This document shows positions 34,366 through 43,448 of a DNA stretch of 64,000 nucleotides, in pieces. The stretch is from positions 265,689 through 329,688 of the forward strand of contig NZ_JANFNG010000001.1 of assembly GCF_024436035.1 (NCBI RefSeq). The letters are read 5' to 3'. This DNA is from Streptomyces humicola (GTDB taxonomy: Bacteria > Actinomycetota > Actinomycetes > Streptomycetales > Streptomycetaceae). Position 1 is the stretch's first letter, and every line of letters starts with the position of its first letter. The position numbers and the translations under genes are program-made. The notes under the pieces are model-generated. The model searched no databases. It was given only the letters and a program-made list of their open reading frames with translations, and had not been told where the DNA came from.

Positions 34366-35541
34366 CTAATCCGTGTCTGATCCGATGAAGGACTGGATCG
34401 CAGTGGCCGCGGCCCCTCGCGCCCACTCCTCGAAGGACAGCGGACGGGTCATCACGTCGCACTCCGCGGCGGTTCCGAAGGCGGACGCGGCGAACGCGTT
34501 CCGAATCCCCTCCGCAAACAGGTCGTACGCGGCCAGCCCCTCCCCGGAGATGATCACTCGCTCCGGGCCGAGAAGGTTGACCACGGCACCGATGGCCCGG
34601 CCGATGGCCTCGCCGGCCCGCGCGTAGATTTCCCGCACCCCGGGATCTCCGCTGCGGGCGAGTTCCAGCGCCTCGGCAGCAGTGGTCACCGCCCTGCCGG
34701 TGACCTTGCGTACTGCGCGCAGGATCGCGGGGTCTGCAGCGATCGCCTCGACGCACCCGTTGTTGCCGCAGTGGCAGGGTGGGCCGAGCGGGTCGATGGA
34801 CAGATGCCCGATCTCGCCGGCCACGCCATGCGCACCCGACACCACTTGTCCGTGCACCACCAGCCCACACCCGATGCCCGCTCCCACGGTCACCAGGGCG
34901 AAGTCGGAGAGCCCTACTCCGGCCCCGAACCACTGCTCGGCGACCGTCAGCGCCCGCACGTCGTTGTCCACCGTGACCGGCAGCCCGGTCGCGGTCTCGG
35001 CGATCCCAGCGAGCGGTACGTCCCGCCAATCCAGGAAGGGCGAGTAGCGGACCACACCGTCCGCGCGGTCCACGTCTCCTGAGACGGCGATGCCCAGCCC
35101 TCGCACCTGAACACCGAATCCTTCGGCCTCCAAGAGGAGTTCATGCACCAGGGAGGTCATCGAGGGGAGCACCGCCTCCGGCTCGCGGTGCGTGAGCCGT
35201 ATGTGCCGAGCGACCCGGATCCGGCAGCACAGATCGGCCAGGACGGCGATGATCTCGTCTCCCGTCACCTTGACCCCGATGAAGAACGCCCTGCCCGCAT
35301 TCACCCGTACGGGATTGGCCGGACGCCCGAGCGCGGACCGTGCGCCATCGTTGAGGTCTTCGACCAGGTAGCCGACCTCCATCAGGGGGCGCACCGCCTT
35401 GGTGACCGCGGCCGAGGACAGCATGGTCCGCCGTGCTATCTCGGTCCGTGTGAGCGGGCCGTGGGAGAGCACGGTCGTGAAGACCAGGGAAGCGGCCGGA
35501 GTCGTCGCCGGGACCGCCTCGTGAGACGAGGTCGAGCGCAT
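34366..35541 (-). CDS. ROK-family transcriptional repressor of the carbohydrate island
   Basis: A 391-residue ROK-family regulator. The N-terminal winged helix-turn-helix is GPLTRTEIARRTMLSSAAVT. The ROK fold follows from about residue 80, with the sugar-binding region TVGAGIGCGLVVHGQVVSGAHG, the zinc-site motif CHCGNNGCVEA, and GHLSIDPLG. I choose the ATG at 35541; codons upstream of it lie in the promoter. It leads the minus-strand transporter and hydrolase genes and diverges from the GH36 gene, so it probably senses a galactoside and controls both directions through the shared intergenic repeat. Confidence 0.9.
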   Translation of the reverse strand: MRSTSSHEAVPATTPAASLVFTTVLSHGPLTRTEIARRTMLSSAAVTKAVRPLMEVGYLVEDLNDGARSALGRPANPVRVNAGRAFFIGVKVTGDEIIAVLADLCCRIRVARHIRLTHREPEAVLPSMTSLVHELLLEAEGFGVQVRGLGIAVSGDVDRADGVVRYSPFLDWRDVPLAGIAETATGLPVTVDNDVRALTVAEQWFGAGVGLSDFALVTVGAGIGCGLVVHGQVVSGAHGVAGEIGHLSIDPLGPPCHCGNNGCVEAIAADPAILRAVRKVTGRAVTTAAEALELARSGDPGVREIYARAGEAIGRAIGAVVNLLGPERVIISGEGLAAYDLFAEGIRNAFAASAFGTAAECDVMTRPLSFEEWARGAAATAIQSFIGSDTD

Positions 35542-35560
35542 GGCCGGAAACGTAGGGCTG

Positions 35561-35585
35561 TTCTTTTCCTCTGTCAATGAAAGAA
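35561..35585. promoter_or_regulatory. Candidate ROK operator between divergent promoters
   Basis: TTCTTT (35561-35566) and AAAGAA (35580-35585) form a perfect inverted repeat with a 13-base spacer. It lies 20-44 bases upstream of the ROK start and about 140 bases before the GH36 gene, in a locally AT-rich patch. Position and symmetry suit a dimeric repressor, but this is unproven. Confidence 0.5.
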
Positions 35586-35723
35586 GCAGGCTTCTCCTGA
35601 AGCTGCATGTGAAACCACCCTCAACCTGTAAAGGCAAGCTGAGGCACGGGTGTTGACAGTCAATCGAAGGCGAGGTTGGCTGCTGCTCACTGCTCCCTGT
35701 GGCGCAATCGAACGCGAGGATCT

Positions 35724-37874
35724 ATGGCTGCGATCTCCTTCGCCCCGGACCCCGGGGTCTGGCTGCTGTCCACCGCACGCACGTCGTACGCCGTGCGGAT
35801 CGACGACACGGGATCGCCCTGCCACCTCGTGTGGGGACCGCGGCTGACGCCCGCGGCGGCCGGGGAACTCGCGCCGTCTCCGGCCGCGGAGATCAGCAGC
35901 TTCGAAGGCCGCCCTCCGGCCGGCGAGGAGCTACCCGTCGACGGCGGGGCCCGGTACGGAGCACCGTCCCTGCGCGTACGCTTCGCCGACGGAACCCGCG
36001 CCTTCGAGTGGGAGCCACTAGGCCACCGTATCCACGAGCCCGCGGCCGGAACGGCCGAATTGGCCTTGGAGTTCCGCGACCGCCACTACCCGCTCTCGGT
36101 CACCCTGCACTACCGCGTACACGACGACACCGACGTCATGGAGCGTTGGACTGTGCTGCGGAACACCGGAGACGAACCGATCACCCTGCTGCGCGCGGAC
36201 TCGGCGGCCTGGACGCTGCCTGCGCGCGACGACTACCGGATCAGCCACGTCACGGGACGCTGGTCGGCAGAGGGCCAGTTGCACCGTGAATCGGTGCCGC
36301 ACGGCGAGATGGTCCTCACCAGCCGCCGCGGCATCACCAGCCACCATGCGAATCCCTGGGTGATGCTGGACGCCGGCGACGCCACCGAGGACCGGGGCGA
36401 AGTGTGGAGCGCGGCCTTGGCCTGGAGCGGAAGCTGGCACATCACCGTGCAACGCACCTCCGACGGACGCACGGCCTTCACCGGCGGAGCGTGGCACGAC
36501 GGGACGTCACTGCCGCTCGGGCCGGGGGAGGAGCTTGCGACCCCGCACTTCGCGGCCGTTTACACCGACGGCGGTTTCGGCGCGGCGAGCCGCGCCTGGC
36601 ATTCCTACGTGCTGGCCCGTGTGCTGCCATACCCCGACGAGCTGCGCCCCGTGCTGTTCAACTCCTGGGAGGCTACTGGGTTCGATGCCAACGAGACCGG
36701 ACAGAAAGCACTTGCGCAACGGGCTGCACAGCTCGGGGTGGAGCTCTATGTCGTCGACGACGGCTGGTTCGGCGGGCGGCGCGACGACACGGCAGGGCTC
36801 GGCGACTGGACACCGGCTGCCAAGGGCTTCCCCGACGGGCTCTCCCCGCTGATCGACGAGGTCCACCGGCTCGGCATGCGCTTCGGACTGTGGGTCGAAC
36901 CCGAAATGGTCAACCCGGACAGTGACTTGTACCGCGCGCACCCCGACTGGGTACTGCACTTCCGGCACCGCAGCCGCACCGAGCTGCGCAACCAGCTGGT
37001 GCTCAACTTTGCACGCGACGACGTGGCCGAGTGGGCCTACGGCTGGCTCACACGGCTGGTCGGGGACAACGGCGTCGACTTCCTCAAGTGGGACATGAAC
37101 CGTGCCCTCAGCGAGGCCGGCTGGCCCAGCCGCGACGACGGGCAGGACCTGCTGTGGCCGCGGTACGTGCACAACCTCTACGACGTCATCGACCGGCTGC
37201 GGACGGAACACCCTGGGCTGCGCATCGAGACGTGCAGCGGGGGCGGCGGCCGTGTCGACCTCGGCATTCTCTCCCGTACGGACCAGGTGTGGCCGTCCGA
37301 CAACACGGACGCGGCGGATCGGATCTGCATCCAGCACGGCTTCAGCCAGATCTATCCGGCACGAACGATGGCGGCCTGGGTGACGGATGTGCCCAACCAG
37401 CTCACCGGCCGCTCGGTGCCGCTGCGTTTCCGCTTCCATGTTGCGATGGCCGGGGTCCTTGCGCTGGGCGGCGATCTCACGCGCTGGTCGGCGGAGGAAC
37501 TCGCGGAGGCGGCCGAGCTGGTGGCGGAGTACAAGAAGATCCGTCATATCGTGCAGCACGGCGCCCAGTACCGGCTGCGCGGTCCCGTCGACGACGGACT
37601 GTGCGCCGTGCAGTACACCACCAAAGACCGCCGCGAGGTCTTCGTGCTGGTGTGGCAGCAGGTCCGCCGCCACGGCACGCCGCGCCCCGTTCTCAGGCTC
37701 GCCGGCCTGGATCCCGACGCACGGTACCGGGACACCCGTACCGGTGCCGTGCACCATGCGTCGGTACTGACCGGGCACGGGATCGCGCCCGAGCTGCCGG
37801 CCGGGGATTGGTCGAGCGCCTCCCTGCACCTGATGAGGGTGGAGGACGAGGTCGCCAGGACCCGCGGAATGTGA
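35724..37874 (+). CDS. Cytoplasmic GH36 alpha-galactosidase
   Basis: A 716-residue enzyme without signal peptide, predicted to hydrolyse alpha-galactosides imported by the adjacent ABC system. The N-terminal beta-supersandwich (about 1-290) is followed by the barrel. The nucleophile Asp lies in VDFLKWDMNR (about residue 457) and the acid/base Asp in WPSDNTDAADR after CSGGGGRVDLG (about 526). VVDDGWFGGRRDDTAGLGDW is a GH36 signature. The ATG at 35724 is preceded by GAGGA. It is divergent from the ROK gene and likely under its control. Confidence 0.93.
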   Translation: MAAISFAPDPGVWLLSTARTSYAVRIDDTGSPCHLVWGPRLTPAAAGELAPSPAAEISSFEGRPPAGEELPVDGGARYGAPSLRVRFADGTRAFEWEPLGHRIHEPAAGTAELALEFRDRHYPLSVTLHYRVHDDTDVMERWTVLRNTGDEPITLLRADSAAWTLPARDDYRISHVTGRWSAEGQLHRESVPHGEMVLTSRRGITSHHANPWVMLDAGDATEDRGEVWSAALAWSGSWHITVQRTSDGRTAFTGGAWHDGTSLPLGPGEELATPHFAAVYTDGGFGAASRAWHSYVLARVLPYPDELRPVLFNSWEATGFDANETGQKALAQRAAQLGVELYVVDDGWFGGRRDDTAGLGDWTPAAKGFPDGLSPLIDEVHRLGMRFGLWVEPEMVNPDSDLYRAHPDWVLHFRHRSRTELRNQLVLNFARDDVAEWAYGWLTRLVGDNGVDFLKWDMNRALSEAGWPSRDDGQDLLWPRYVHNLYDVIDRLRTEHPGLRIETCSGGGGRVDLGILSRTDQVWPSDNTDAADRICIQHGFSQIYPARTMAAWVTDVPNQLTGRSVPLRFRFHVAMAGVLALGGDLTRWSAEELAEAAELVAEYKKIRHIVQHGAQYRLRGPVDDGLCAVQYTTKDRREVFVLVWQQVRRHGTPRPVLRLAGLDPDARYRDTRTGAVHHASVLTGHGIAPELPAGDWSSASLHLMRVEDEVARTRGM

Positions 37875-37897
37875 CTGGGGGTCAAGGGGCCGCAGGC

Positions 37898-38419
37898 TCA
37901 GATCCTGTCGTCCCGACCAGAGTTTTCGCAGGTCGAAGGCCGTCTCCGCGGGTAGCGGGAGCGGCCTTTGCCAGCTTCGTCGGCGACGCGCCCCCGCACC
38001 CGGCAGCCACGTAAGCCCAGGTGGCGATGCATGTCGATGGTGGGCCCGAACGCGGCGGGCGGAGGGGCCAGATGGAACAGTCGCCGTGGCCGCCCGCCGA
38101 GGGATTTCTCGGCCGCTCGCACCGCCGCGAGCAGCGGTTCGGGGTCGGTCGGGTCGGCCGCGCCGAAGGAGAGCGAGGCCTCAAAGGACTGCCACGCCTG
38201 CCCGGACGGCTCCGCCAGCCCGAAGGTGGCGATGGCGTCGTGCGCGTGTTTGCGGAAGGCTTCGTCACTGAGCGCGGAACGAGCTGAGCCCACGATGCGG
38301 TAGCGGTCCGGGAGCAGGCCCGCCCGTGCGAGGTGGAACAGCCCGGGGATTAGTTTGCGCTTGGCGAGGTCGCCGGTGGCGCCGAATAGTATGATCACGT
38401 GCTCGTCGGGGCGTTTCAT
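37898..38419 (-). pseudogene. zwf: Glucose-6-phosphate dehydrogenase gene, 5' fragment
   Basis: The first 137 or so codons encode a clear Zwf N-terminus: ILFGATGDLAKRKLIPGLF holds the GxxGDLxKRK nucleotide-binding motif, and RRLFHLAPPPAAFGP follows. Homology is lost near 38010. The rest of the frame is unrelated and ends at 37898, about 340 residues short, without the catalytic His region. The start overlaps the gnd stop (ATGA), so the original operon junction is preserved. Confidence 0.85.
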
Positions 38420-38648
38420 GGCTGGCTCCGCTTCTCGGCGTGGCCGCCGAATTCGCTGTGCATGGCGGACAGGACCTTCTCGGCGAACTCGCCAAGGCCT
38501 CGGGATGCGAATCGTTCGGTGAGCGCCGTGGCGATGACGGCGGCGGGTACGCCTTCGTCGACCGCTGCGAGGACGGGTCCACCGGCCTTCGCCGGAGTCC
38601 GAGACGCGACCGGTGAACTCCTCGAGGGCCCTTCGCCCGGACTTCCTC
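38416..38648 (-). pseudogene. gnd: 6-phosphogluconate dehydrogenase gene, 3' fragment with frameshift
   Basis: The minus strand reads [17 protein letters not shown], then shifts frame by one base near 38580 and continues [20 protein letters not shown] with [16 protein letters not shown] to a natural stop at 38416. This matches the last about 75 residues of YqeC/Gnd-type 6-phosphogluconate dehydrogenase. The N-terminal NADP-binding part is gone and the piece is joined directly to a pgi fragment. Confidence 0.8.
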
Positions 38649-38745
38649 CCCGGTCTTGCCGAAGGCGAGCGCCTGGGCGTGGGCGAAGATGTTGGACGAC
38701 AGGATGCGAGCCGTGGTGGTCGCCGAGTGGGTTGAGATCCGCGGT
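38649..38745 (-). pseudogene. pgi: Glucose-6-phosphate isomerase fragment
   Basis: One frame encodes [20 protein letters not shown] then GEEVRA, which matches the Pgi segment that usually reads (A/N)xxAQ-x-x-ALAFGKT. Only about 30 codons remain, fused to transaldolase sequence on one side and gnd sequence on the other. Confidence 0.65.
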
Positions 38746-38870
38746 GCGCTGGAGGTCTTCGATGGCCGGCTCGAAGAAGAGCTCCTCATCCGGTCGTCCG
38801 GCCGCGGACTTGGCGCGGATGGCGTCGTCGTACGAGCCGGGGGAGGTGGCCCGGTCGAAGATCGAGAGCG
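38746..38870 (-). pseudogene. tal: Transaldolase N-terminal fragment
   Basis: The stretch [20 protein letters not shown] followed by [11 protein letters not shown] matches the early region of actinobacterial transaldolase. Neither start nor active-site Lys region survives. It lies between tkt and pgi pieces. Confidence 0.6.
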
Positions 38871-39299
38871 TGAAGCCGCCAGGGTTGAACCGCGCAGCTG
38901 GCCACTGGCCCGCGATTGCCATGCCGACCGAGGTGGCGACCCCCTGGCCGTACTCCGGGTGTCCAGGGCAGCGCGAGTCAAGTTGCCGGAATGACTTGAG
39001 GTCATCGCGGGTCACCGCCGGGCGGCCCAGCACCTCGCAGTCGGGATCGACCGCGCGGAAGCCTGTCAGGTGCAGCAGCGACCACAGCAGGGCGCAGGCG
39101 TGACCTCGGAGAGCACGAAGCGGTCGCGGTTCGGCCAGATCGGATCGGCGGGGCCGAAGCGCAGGAACCACTGCCACAGCGTGTACGCGACAGGTGTCAT
39201 GCCCATCGGAGTCCCGGGATGCCCCGAATTCGCCTTTTGGATCGCGTCCACGCACAATCCGCGAATCGTATTCACCGACAGCGTGTCCAGGTCGGTCAC
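38871..39299 (-). pseudogene. tkt: Transketolase gene, 5' fragment with frameshift
   Basis: From a GTG at 39299 the product begins [20 protein letters not shown] and continues [20 protein letters not shown], a classic transketolase N-terminus (thiamine-diphosphate enzyme of the pentose phosphate pathway). After FVLSE the frame breaks near 39100. The continuation ([20 protein letters not shown], then [19 protein letters not shown] and [14 protein letters not shown]) is in another frame and lacks the usual HxxVxGVETTTGPL segment. It ends near 38880. Confidence 0.85.
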
Positions 39300-39589
39300 C
39301 GCTCAGCCGCCCTCCGTGATCGCGATGGAGGTCTGCCCTTGTGCACTGCAACGACGAGCCTGGCCGAAGAGGCTGGAGAAAAGCGCGAGAAGCAAGCCGC
39401 CGTTCCGGCAGGACCACCCCTGCAGGCAAGATGCTTGGGCCCTTGGCCGAATGTGGGTCATTTCGATCACCCACGCTCACCAGCCTAGGTTTGCCCGTAC
39501 CCACCCTCAACTTTTCACCACGCGCACACCGACCGTGCCTTCACCGAACTGCAGGTGTCCGGTCCGCTGCGTGTCGGGCTCTCCGTTCA
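39300..39589. other. Intergenic stretch next to the relic cluster
   Basis: No gene is supported in these 290 bases; short frames on both strands lack family features. It would contain the former promoter of the tkt-led operon. Confidence 0.4.
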
Positions 39590-39794
39590 GTGGACGATGT
39601 GCTCGGCCGTGCAGGTCCCCGAGTGCGCCGCTGGCCAGCATCAGGGAGGTGAGCGCCAGCGCGTAGCCGTCCACCACCCACTGCAGACCGGAGGCGCCGG
39701 CCGCGAGCCCGGTACCGATCCGCGGCAACGCAACGTTGACGATCGTCATGTTGAGCGACGCCAGGAAGCAGCCGACGCACATCACGCCGAGTTG
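39590..39794 (-). pseudogene. MFS drug-transporter (EmrB/QacA type) N-terminal fragment
   Basis: The minus strand encodes FLASLNMTIVNVALPRIGTG, LQWVVDGYALALTSLML and GALGDLHGRAH. These are TM1, TM2 and motif A of the 14-TM drug:H+ antiporter family. Only about 65 residues remain; the following sequence is unrelated. Confidence 0.75.
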
Positions 39795-40059
39795 CCGTTG
39801 GGGAGGCGTGGCACAGGCGCATGAAGGTGTGGATGCCGGGGTCGGTGGCTGCCCGGCGCACCATGTCGTGCCACTCCGACAGATGCGAGGGTTGTGGTGC
39901 GGTGGGTATTGCGCCGGGGCTGAGGGCCTCGTTGTAGGCGCGCAAGGCGCAGGCGGCGGCGTCGGTGGCGAGGAGTTCCAAGGCCTCGGGGTCGATGCCG
40001 GGCGCCGGGCCCTCACAGGCCCAGGCAAGTGCCTCCGAGGGTGGGTACGGTTCGATCAC
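39795..40059 (-). pseudogene. Unidentified 5' gene fragment joined to the MFS piece
   Basis: A GTG at 40059 opens a protein-like stretch of about 85 codons (MIEPYPPSEALAWACEGP, then HDMVRRAATDPGIHTFMRLC) with good third-position bias. It then loses coding character where the MFS fragment begins in another frame. I do not recognise the family. Confidence 0.4.
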
Positions 40060-40162
40060 CGGTCATACTGCAGGATCCGCCATGCGCAGGCCACGGGATC
40101 TGCAGCTCTCGGGGCAGCCGCGAACTCAGGGCACACCCGAAGCGCGATCCACGGCTGGATTA

Positions 40163-41554
40163 TCAGTGGTGGAAGCCGGAGCGGGCCTCGCCCGGCAGCG
40201 GCTGGGCGAATCGGTCGAGGTAGTGCACGCTCTCCTCGATATCCTTGAGCAGGGCACGGGCCAGATCCATGCTCAGCCCGTTGCGCACCACGATCCGCTG
40301 CACTGTCATGTCGGCCAGGTCGTCAGGCATCGGATAGGCGGGCACCAGCCAGCCCTTCTGGCGCAGCCGGTCCGACAGGTCGTACAGCGTCCAGTTCTCC
40401 GTGTGCCCCGAGGCCTGCCGCCAGGCGAACACGGGGATGTCGGACGCGTCGTTCCACAGTTCGAACGCGTCAATCGTGCCGATCCGCTCGGCCAGGAACT
40501 TGGCCACGTCCTGTGAGGCCTGTTGCACCTCGCGGTAGCCTTCGCGGCCGAGCCGCAGAAATTGGAAGTACTGCAAGAGGACTTGGGCGCCGGGGCGGGA
40601 GAAGTTCAGGGCGAAGGTCGGCATGTCACCGCCCAGGTAACTGACCTTGAAAACCAGGCTGTCGGGCAACAGGTCCCGGCTGCGCCACACCACCCAGCCC
40701 ATGCCGGGGTAGACCAGTCCGTACTTGTGGCCGGAGGTGTTGATGGAGACGACCCGCGGTACGCGGAAATCCCAGGCCAGGTCAGGCTGGAGGAACGGAG
40801 CGACCATCCCCCCTGAGGCGCCGTCAACGTGGATGGGGATGTCCAGCCCGGTTTCACGCTGGATCTCGTCGAGTGCGGCGTTAAGCTGCGCGACGGGCTC
40901 GTACATGCCGGTGTAAGTGACCCCGAGAATGGAGACCACACCGATGGTGCCGTCGTCGACGTACGCCCGCAGATTGAACCCGTCGAGGGTCTTGTGCTGC
41001 TCACTGATGGGCACGAAGCGTGGTTCGACTTCCCAGTAGTTGCAGAACTTCTCCCACACGACCTGCACCGCCGAGCTCATCACAAGGTTCGGACGGTCGG
41101 CGGACTTGCCCTGGGCACGGCGCGCTTCCTGCCAGCGCCGCTTGAGTGCGAGCCCGCCGAGCATGCACGCCTCGGAGGAGCCAACGGTCGAGCATCCGAT
41201 GCTCGCGGCGGGGTCCGGCGCGTGCCACAGATCCGCGGTGATCCTCCAGCAGCGCTCCTCGATGGCTGCGGTGCTCGGGTACTCGTCCTTGTCGATCATG
41301 TTCTTGTCGAAGGTCTCGGCATACAGACGCTTGGCCTCGTCGTCCATCCAGGTGCCGACGAAGGTCGCCAAGTTCAGCCGCGCGTTGCCGTCGAGCATCG
41401 CCTCGTCGTGCACGAGCTGGTACGCGGTCTCCGGCAGCATCGGCTGCTCGCCGAGCCGGAATCGCGGCCGGCTGCGAGCCTCGCCGGGACGCGCGAACAG
41501 CGGGTTGACGTTCAGGTCCTCGGCGGGCTCATCTGCACTGTGACGATGCGGCAT
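40163..41554 (-). CDS. gadB: Glutamate decarboxylase
   Basis: A 463-residue PLP enzyme converting glutamate to GABA with consumption of a proton, usually linked to acid resistance or GABA metabolism. The cofactor Lys is in NTSGHKYGLVYPGMG, near residue 276 as in well-studied GadB. HVDGASGGMVAPF provides the Asp that binds the pyridine nitrogen, and GCSTVGSSEACMLGGLALK contacts the phosphate. The ATG at 41554 has GGTGGAG before it. The length matches GadB (about 466). No glutamate/GABA antiporter gene is adjacent; the MFS remnant downstream is of the drug-export type. Confidence 0.95.
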   Translation of the reverse strand: MPHRHSADEPAEDLNVNPLFARPGEARSRPRFRLGEQPMLPETAYQLVHDEAMLDGNARLNLATFVGTWMDDEAKRLYAETFDKNMIDKDEYPSTAAIEERCWRITADLWHAPDPAASIGCSTVGSSEACMLGGLALKRRWQEARRAQGKSADRPNLVMSSAVQVVWEKFCNYWEVEPRFVPISEQHKTLDGFNLRAYVDDGTIGVVSILGVTYTGMYEPVAQLNAALDEIQRETGLDIPIHVDGASGGMVAPFLQPDLAWDFRVPRVVSINTSGHKYGLVYPGMGWVVWRSRDLLPDSLVFKVSYLGGDMPTFALNFSRPGAQVLLQYFQFLRLGREGYREVQQASQDVAKFLAERIGTIDAFELWNDASDIPVFAWRQASGHTENWTLYDLSDRLRQKGWLVPAYPMPDDLADMTVQRIVVRNGLSMDLARALLKDIEESVHYLDRFAQPLPGEARSGFHH

Positions 41555-41955
41555 AGTCTCCACCTCAATTTGCCTAACGCGACGGCTAGCGCGCGGGGCC
41601 GCCCGGATCGCAGATGACGCGGGCAAGCGTTCTATCAGCAGATTAAGGAATCTCAAGACGACGAGGCCAACGACGACACGCCCTGACGCCGGGCGCTGAG
41701 CGTCAGCGCAATGCCAGGCGTGCCTGGTCGTCAGGTCGGCGTGCGAGTCCTGCCGCGGCAGCTTTGCCGCCTCTCTGCCGTGTATACCGAGGCATATTCA
41801 CGTGGAGCGTGATCGGTTAGACAATTCCGAGCATCAAACTTCGAGATCGCAAATCACCGAACTATTTGCGACGCCCGCTCATGAATTTCGGGTGTGAGGC
41901 GGACCTGCGGCCCTGTCGTCGTGCTCACTCGTGCCATCTATGCCATGCTCGTGTC
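41555..41955. other. Divergent intergenic region with several palindromes
   Basis: This 401-base region lies between gadB and the DsbA-fold gene. I see no gene. It has CCAGGC-GT-GCCTGG (41714-41727), the 12-bp palindrome CTGCCGCGGCAG (41750-41761) and the TCGCAAAT/ATTTGCGA repeat (41847-41871). The right half is AT-rich compared with its surroundings. Confidence 0.5.
41847..41871. promoter_or_regulatory. Perfect 8-bp inverted repeat upstream of the DsbA-fold gene
   Basis: TCGCAAAT (41847-41854) and ATTTGCGA (41864-41871) are reverse complements with a 9-base spacer, 85 bases before the ATG at 41956. This is a candidate operator. No adjacent regulator gene is known to match. Confidence 0.5.
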
Positions 41956-42540
41956 ATGATTCCCGCAAATACGACTGGCGTTGGTGGCGCCACGGTGTAC
42001 TACGGCGCCCTGGACGCGCCTCACGTGCTCCAGGTGTTCGTCGAGCTGCGCGACCGGGCGAGCCACCGCGTGGCAGAAAGTCTTCTCGACACCATCCGCC
42101 AAGCCGCCGATGAGGGAAGGTTCGTCGTCAAGTTTCACTTCGCGGCAACGATCGACGACACGGCTGGCGGTAGCGGTTCTCGGCGTGCTCTAGGCGCACT
42201 GGCTGCGGCGAGCGACGTGGGACAGACACAGTTCCTTGACTACCTGGGGACGCTGTTCGCCTCTCAGCCGTTTCCCCCCGTTGATGATCAGTTCTCCGAT
42301 CCCTCGGTGCTGCTGTCGCTAGCCGGCGCGGTAAACGGACTGAGGTCGGCTGACTTCGATCGAAAGGTCACAGATAATACGTACGCGGCCTGGGCTGGAG
42401 AAGTAGTCGGAAACTTCGAGTCCTTCGGTGTGGTGGGCGCGCCGGTCGTCTGGTATGACGAAGAGGTCATTCCCGTCGTGAAAATCGAGGGAGGTCCCGC
42501 CATCACCCCTCAGGAGTTTTTGGCCCAGCTCCAGGAATAA
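41956..42540 (+). CDS. DsbA-fold thioredoxin-like protein lacking all cysteines
   Basis: A 194-residue protein with the layout of the DsbA/thioredoxin_4 family: an N-terminal beta strand (HVLQVFVELRDRASHRVAES), helical insert (LAAASDVGQTQFLDYLGTLF), and C-terminal FGVVGAPVVWYDEEVIP with the cis-Pro loop (GAP). The usual FxDFxCPxC active site is replaced by FVELRDRASHR, and no Cys exists in the protein, so classical disulfide chemistry is ruled out. It has no signal peptide. A ribosome-binding site before the ATG at 41956 is weak, and a start 30 codons upstream is possible. Local base composition is less G+C rich than neighbours. Confidence 0.65.
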   Translation: MIPANTTGVGGATVYYGALDAPHVLQVFVELRDRASHRVAESLLDTIRQAADEGRFVVKFHFAATIDDTAGGSGSRRALGALAAASDVGQTQFLDYLGTLFASQPFPPVDDQFSDPSVLLSLAGAVNGLRSADFDRKVTDNTYAAWAGEVVGNFESFGVVGAPVVWYDEEVIPVVKIEGGPAITPQEFLAQLQE

Positions 42541-43448
42541 AGACGTGCTGCTGCCGCGTACACGACTTCAAGCAACTTCCGGCCCGGGAGATGTCCACGC
42601 GGCGGCCTGAACGGCCGAAGGACGTTGCCTAGCGTGACAGGGGGCGGGACACCACTCCCGCGACATCGCTGCGAACTGGTGGAAGTCCTACCCGCCGACG
42701 AAACCCTCCGCGACACGCTGGTCGAGCCGACCGGGCTGATCGCGATCTCGGTGACCCAGTCGTGCGGCAACTGCCCCCCACATCACAGAAGCTTTCATGC
42801 GATCCACGCCGAAGGAGGCGGGAGTCGGCCCGGTGGCAGGGGCATTGGTTTTGACGGTCTCGGCGCTTGTCCAGCCGTCGGTGCCGAACAGGACCGCCTG
42901 GAATCCTTGCTGTCGCCGGCGGCGAGGCATCGAATCGCCGCGGTGGCGTCCCGCATGGCATTGCCCCCGGCCCCGGGAGCGATGTACGGCGCGCCGCCGC
43001 CGGCCGGCTCGTCGGTGCCGTCCTGGACCGTCGGCTGCGGCATGCTGTCCCGCCATCCTTCCTTGGCACGCCGCACGGTCGGCGAAGGGCGCGCCCCGAT
43101 TATGGGGAAGGGTGTTCCGCGAGCGGATCAAGCCCGGTGAGCCGGAAGGGGGCGGAGCTGGTCCCGACCCGGCCAGCGGCTGGTGAGGAGGCGTAGATCA
43201 GGACGGCAGTCTGCTCGCCGGCTCCGCACGCTGAGGTCCGCGGTTGGCCCTGTTTTCGGCGCATGGCGAACGTTGCCAGGCCAAAAGGCGTGCGGAACGC
43301 CGAACGGGCGTCAGCTTGCCGCATGTCAAATCAAAGTAAAACGGTCATAAAGTTCGAGCATCTGGTCACATTCGGACGCGAAACGGGCGAATATGGGCAT
43401 AGTGCGCCGCACGAAGGCGTGTCTGAAGATCGATCCGAGGAGAGCCTC
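42541..43448. other. Region of about 0.9 kb with only fragmentary coding signal
   Basis: No complete gene is supported. Two patches have coding-like third-position bias: the plus strand at about 42660-42775 (ELVEVLPADETLRDTLVEP) and the minus strand at about 42830-43035 (DEPAGGGAPYIAPGAGGNAM, then in another frame FQAVLFGTDGWTSAETVKT). Neither is recognised. They are probably decayed genes. Confidence 0.35.

Noticed and set aside
42625-42790. A plus-strand patch (ELVEVLPADETLRDTLVEP) considered as a gene end.
   Set aside because: The coding-like bias is limited to about 40 codons and no family could be named, so it is only mentioned in the region note.
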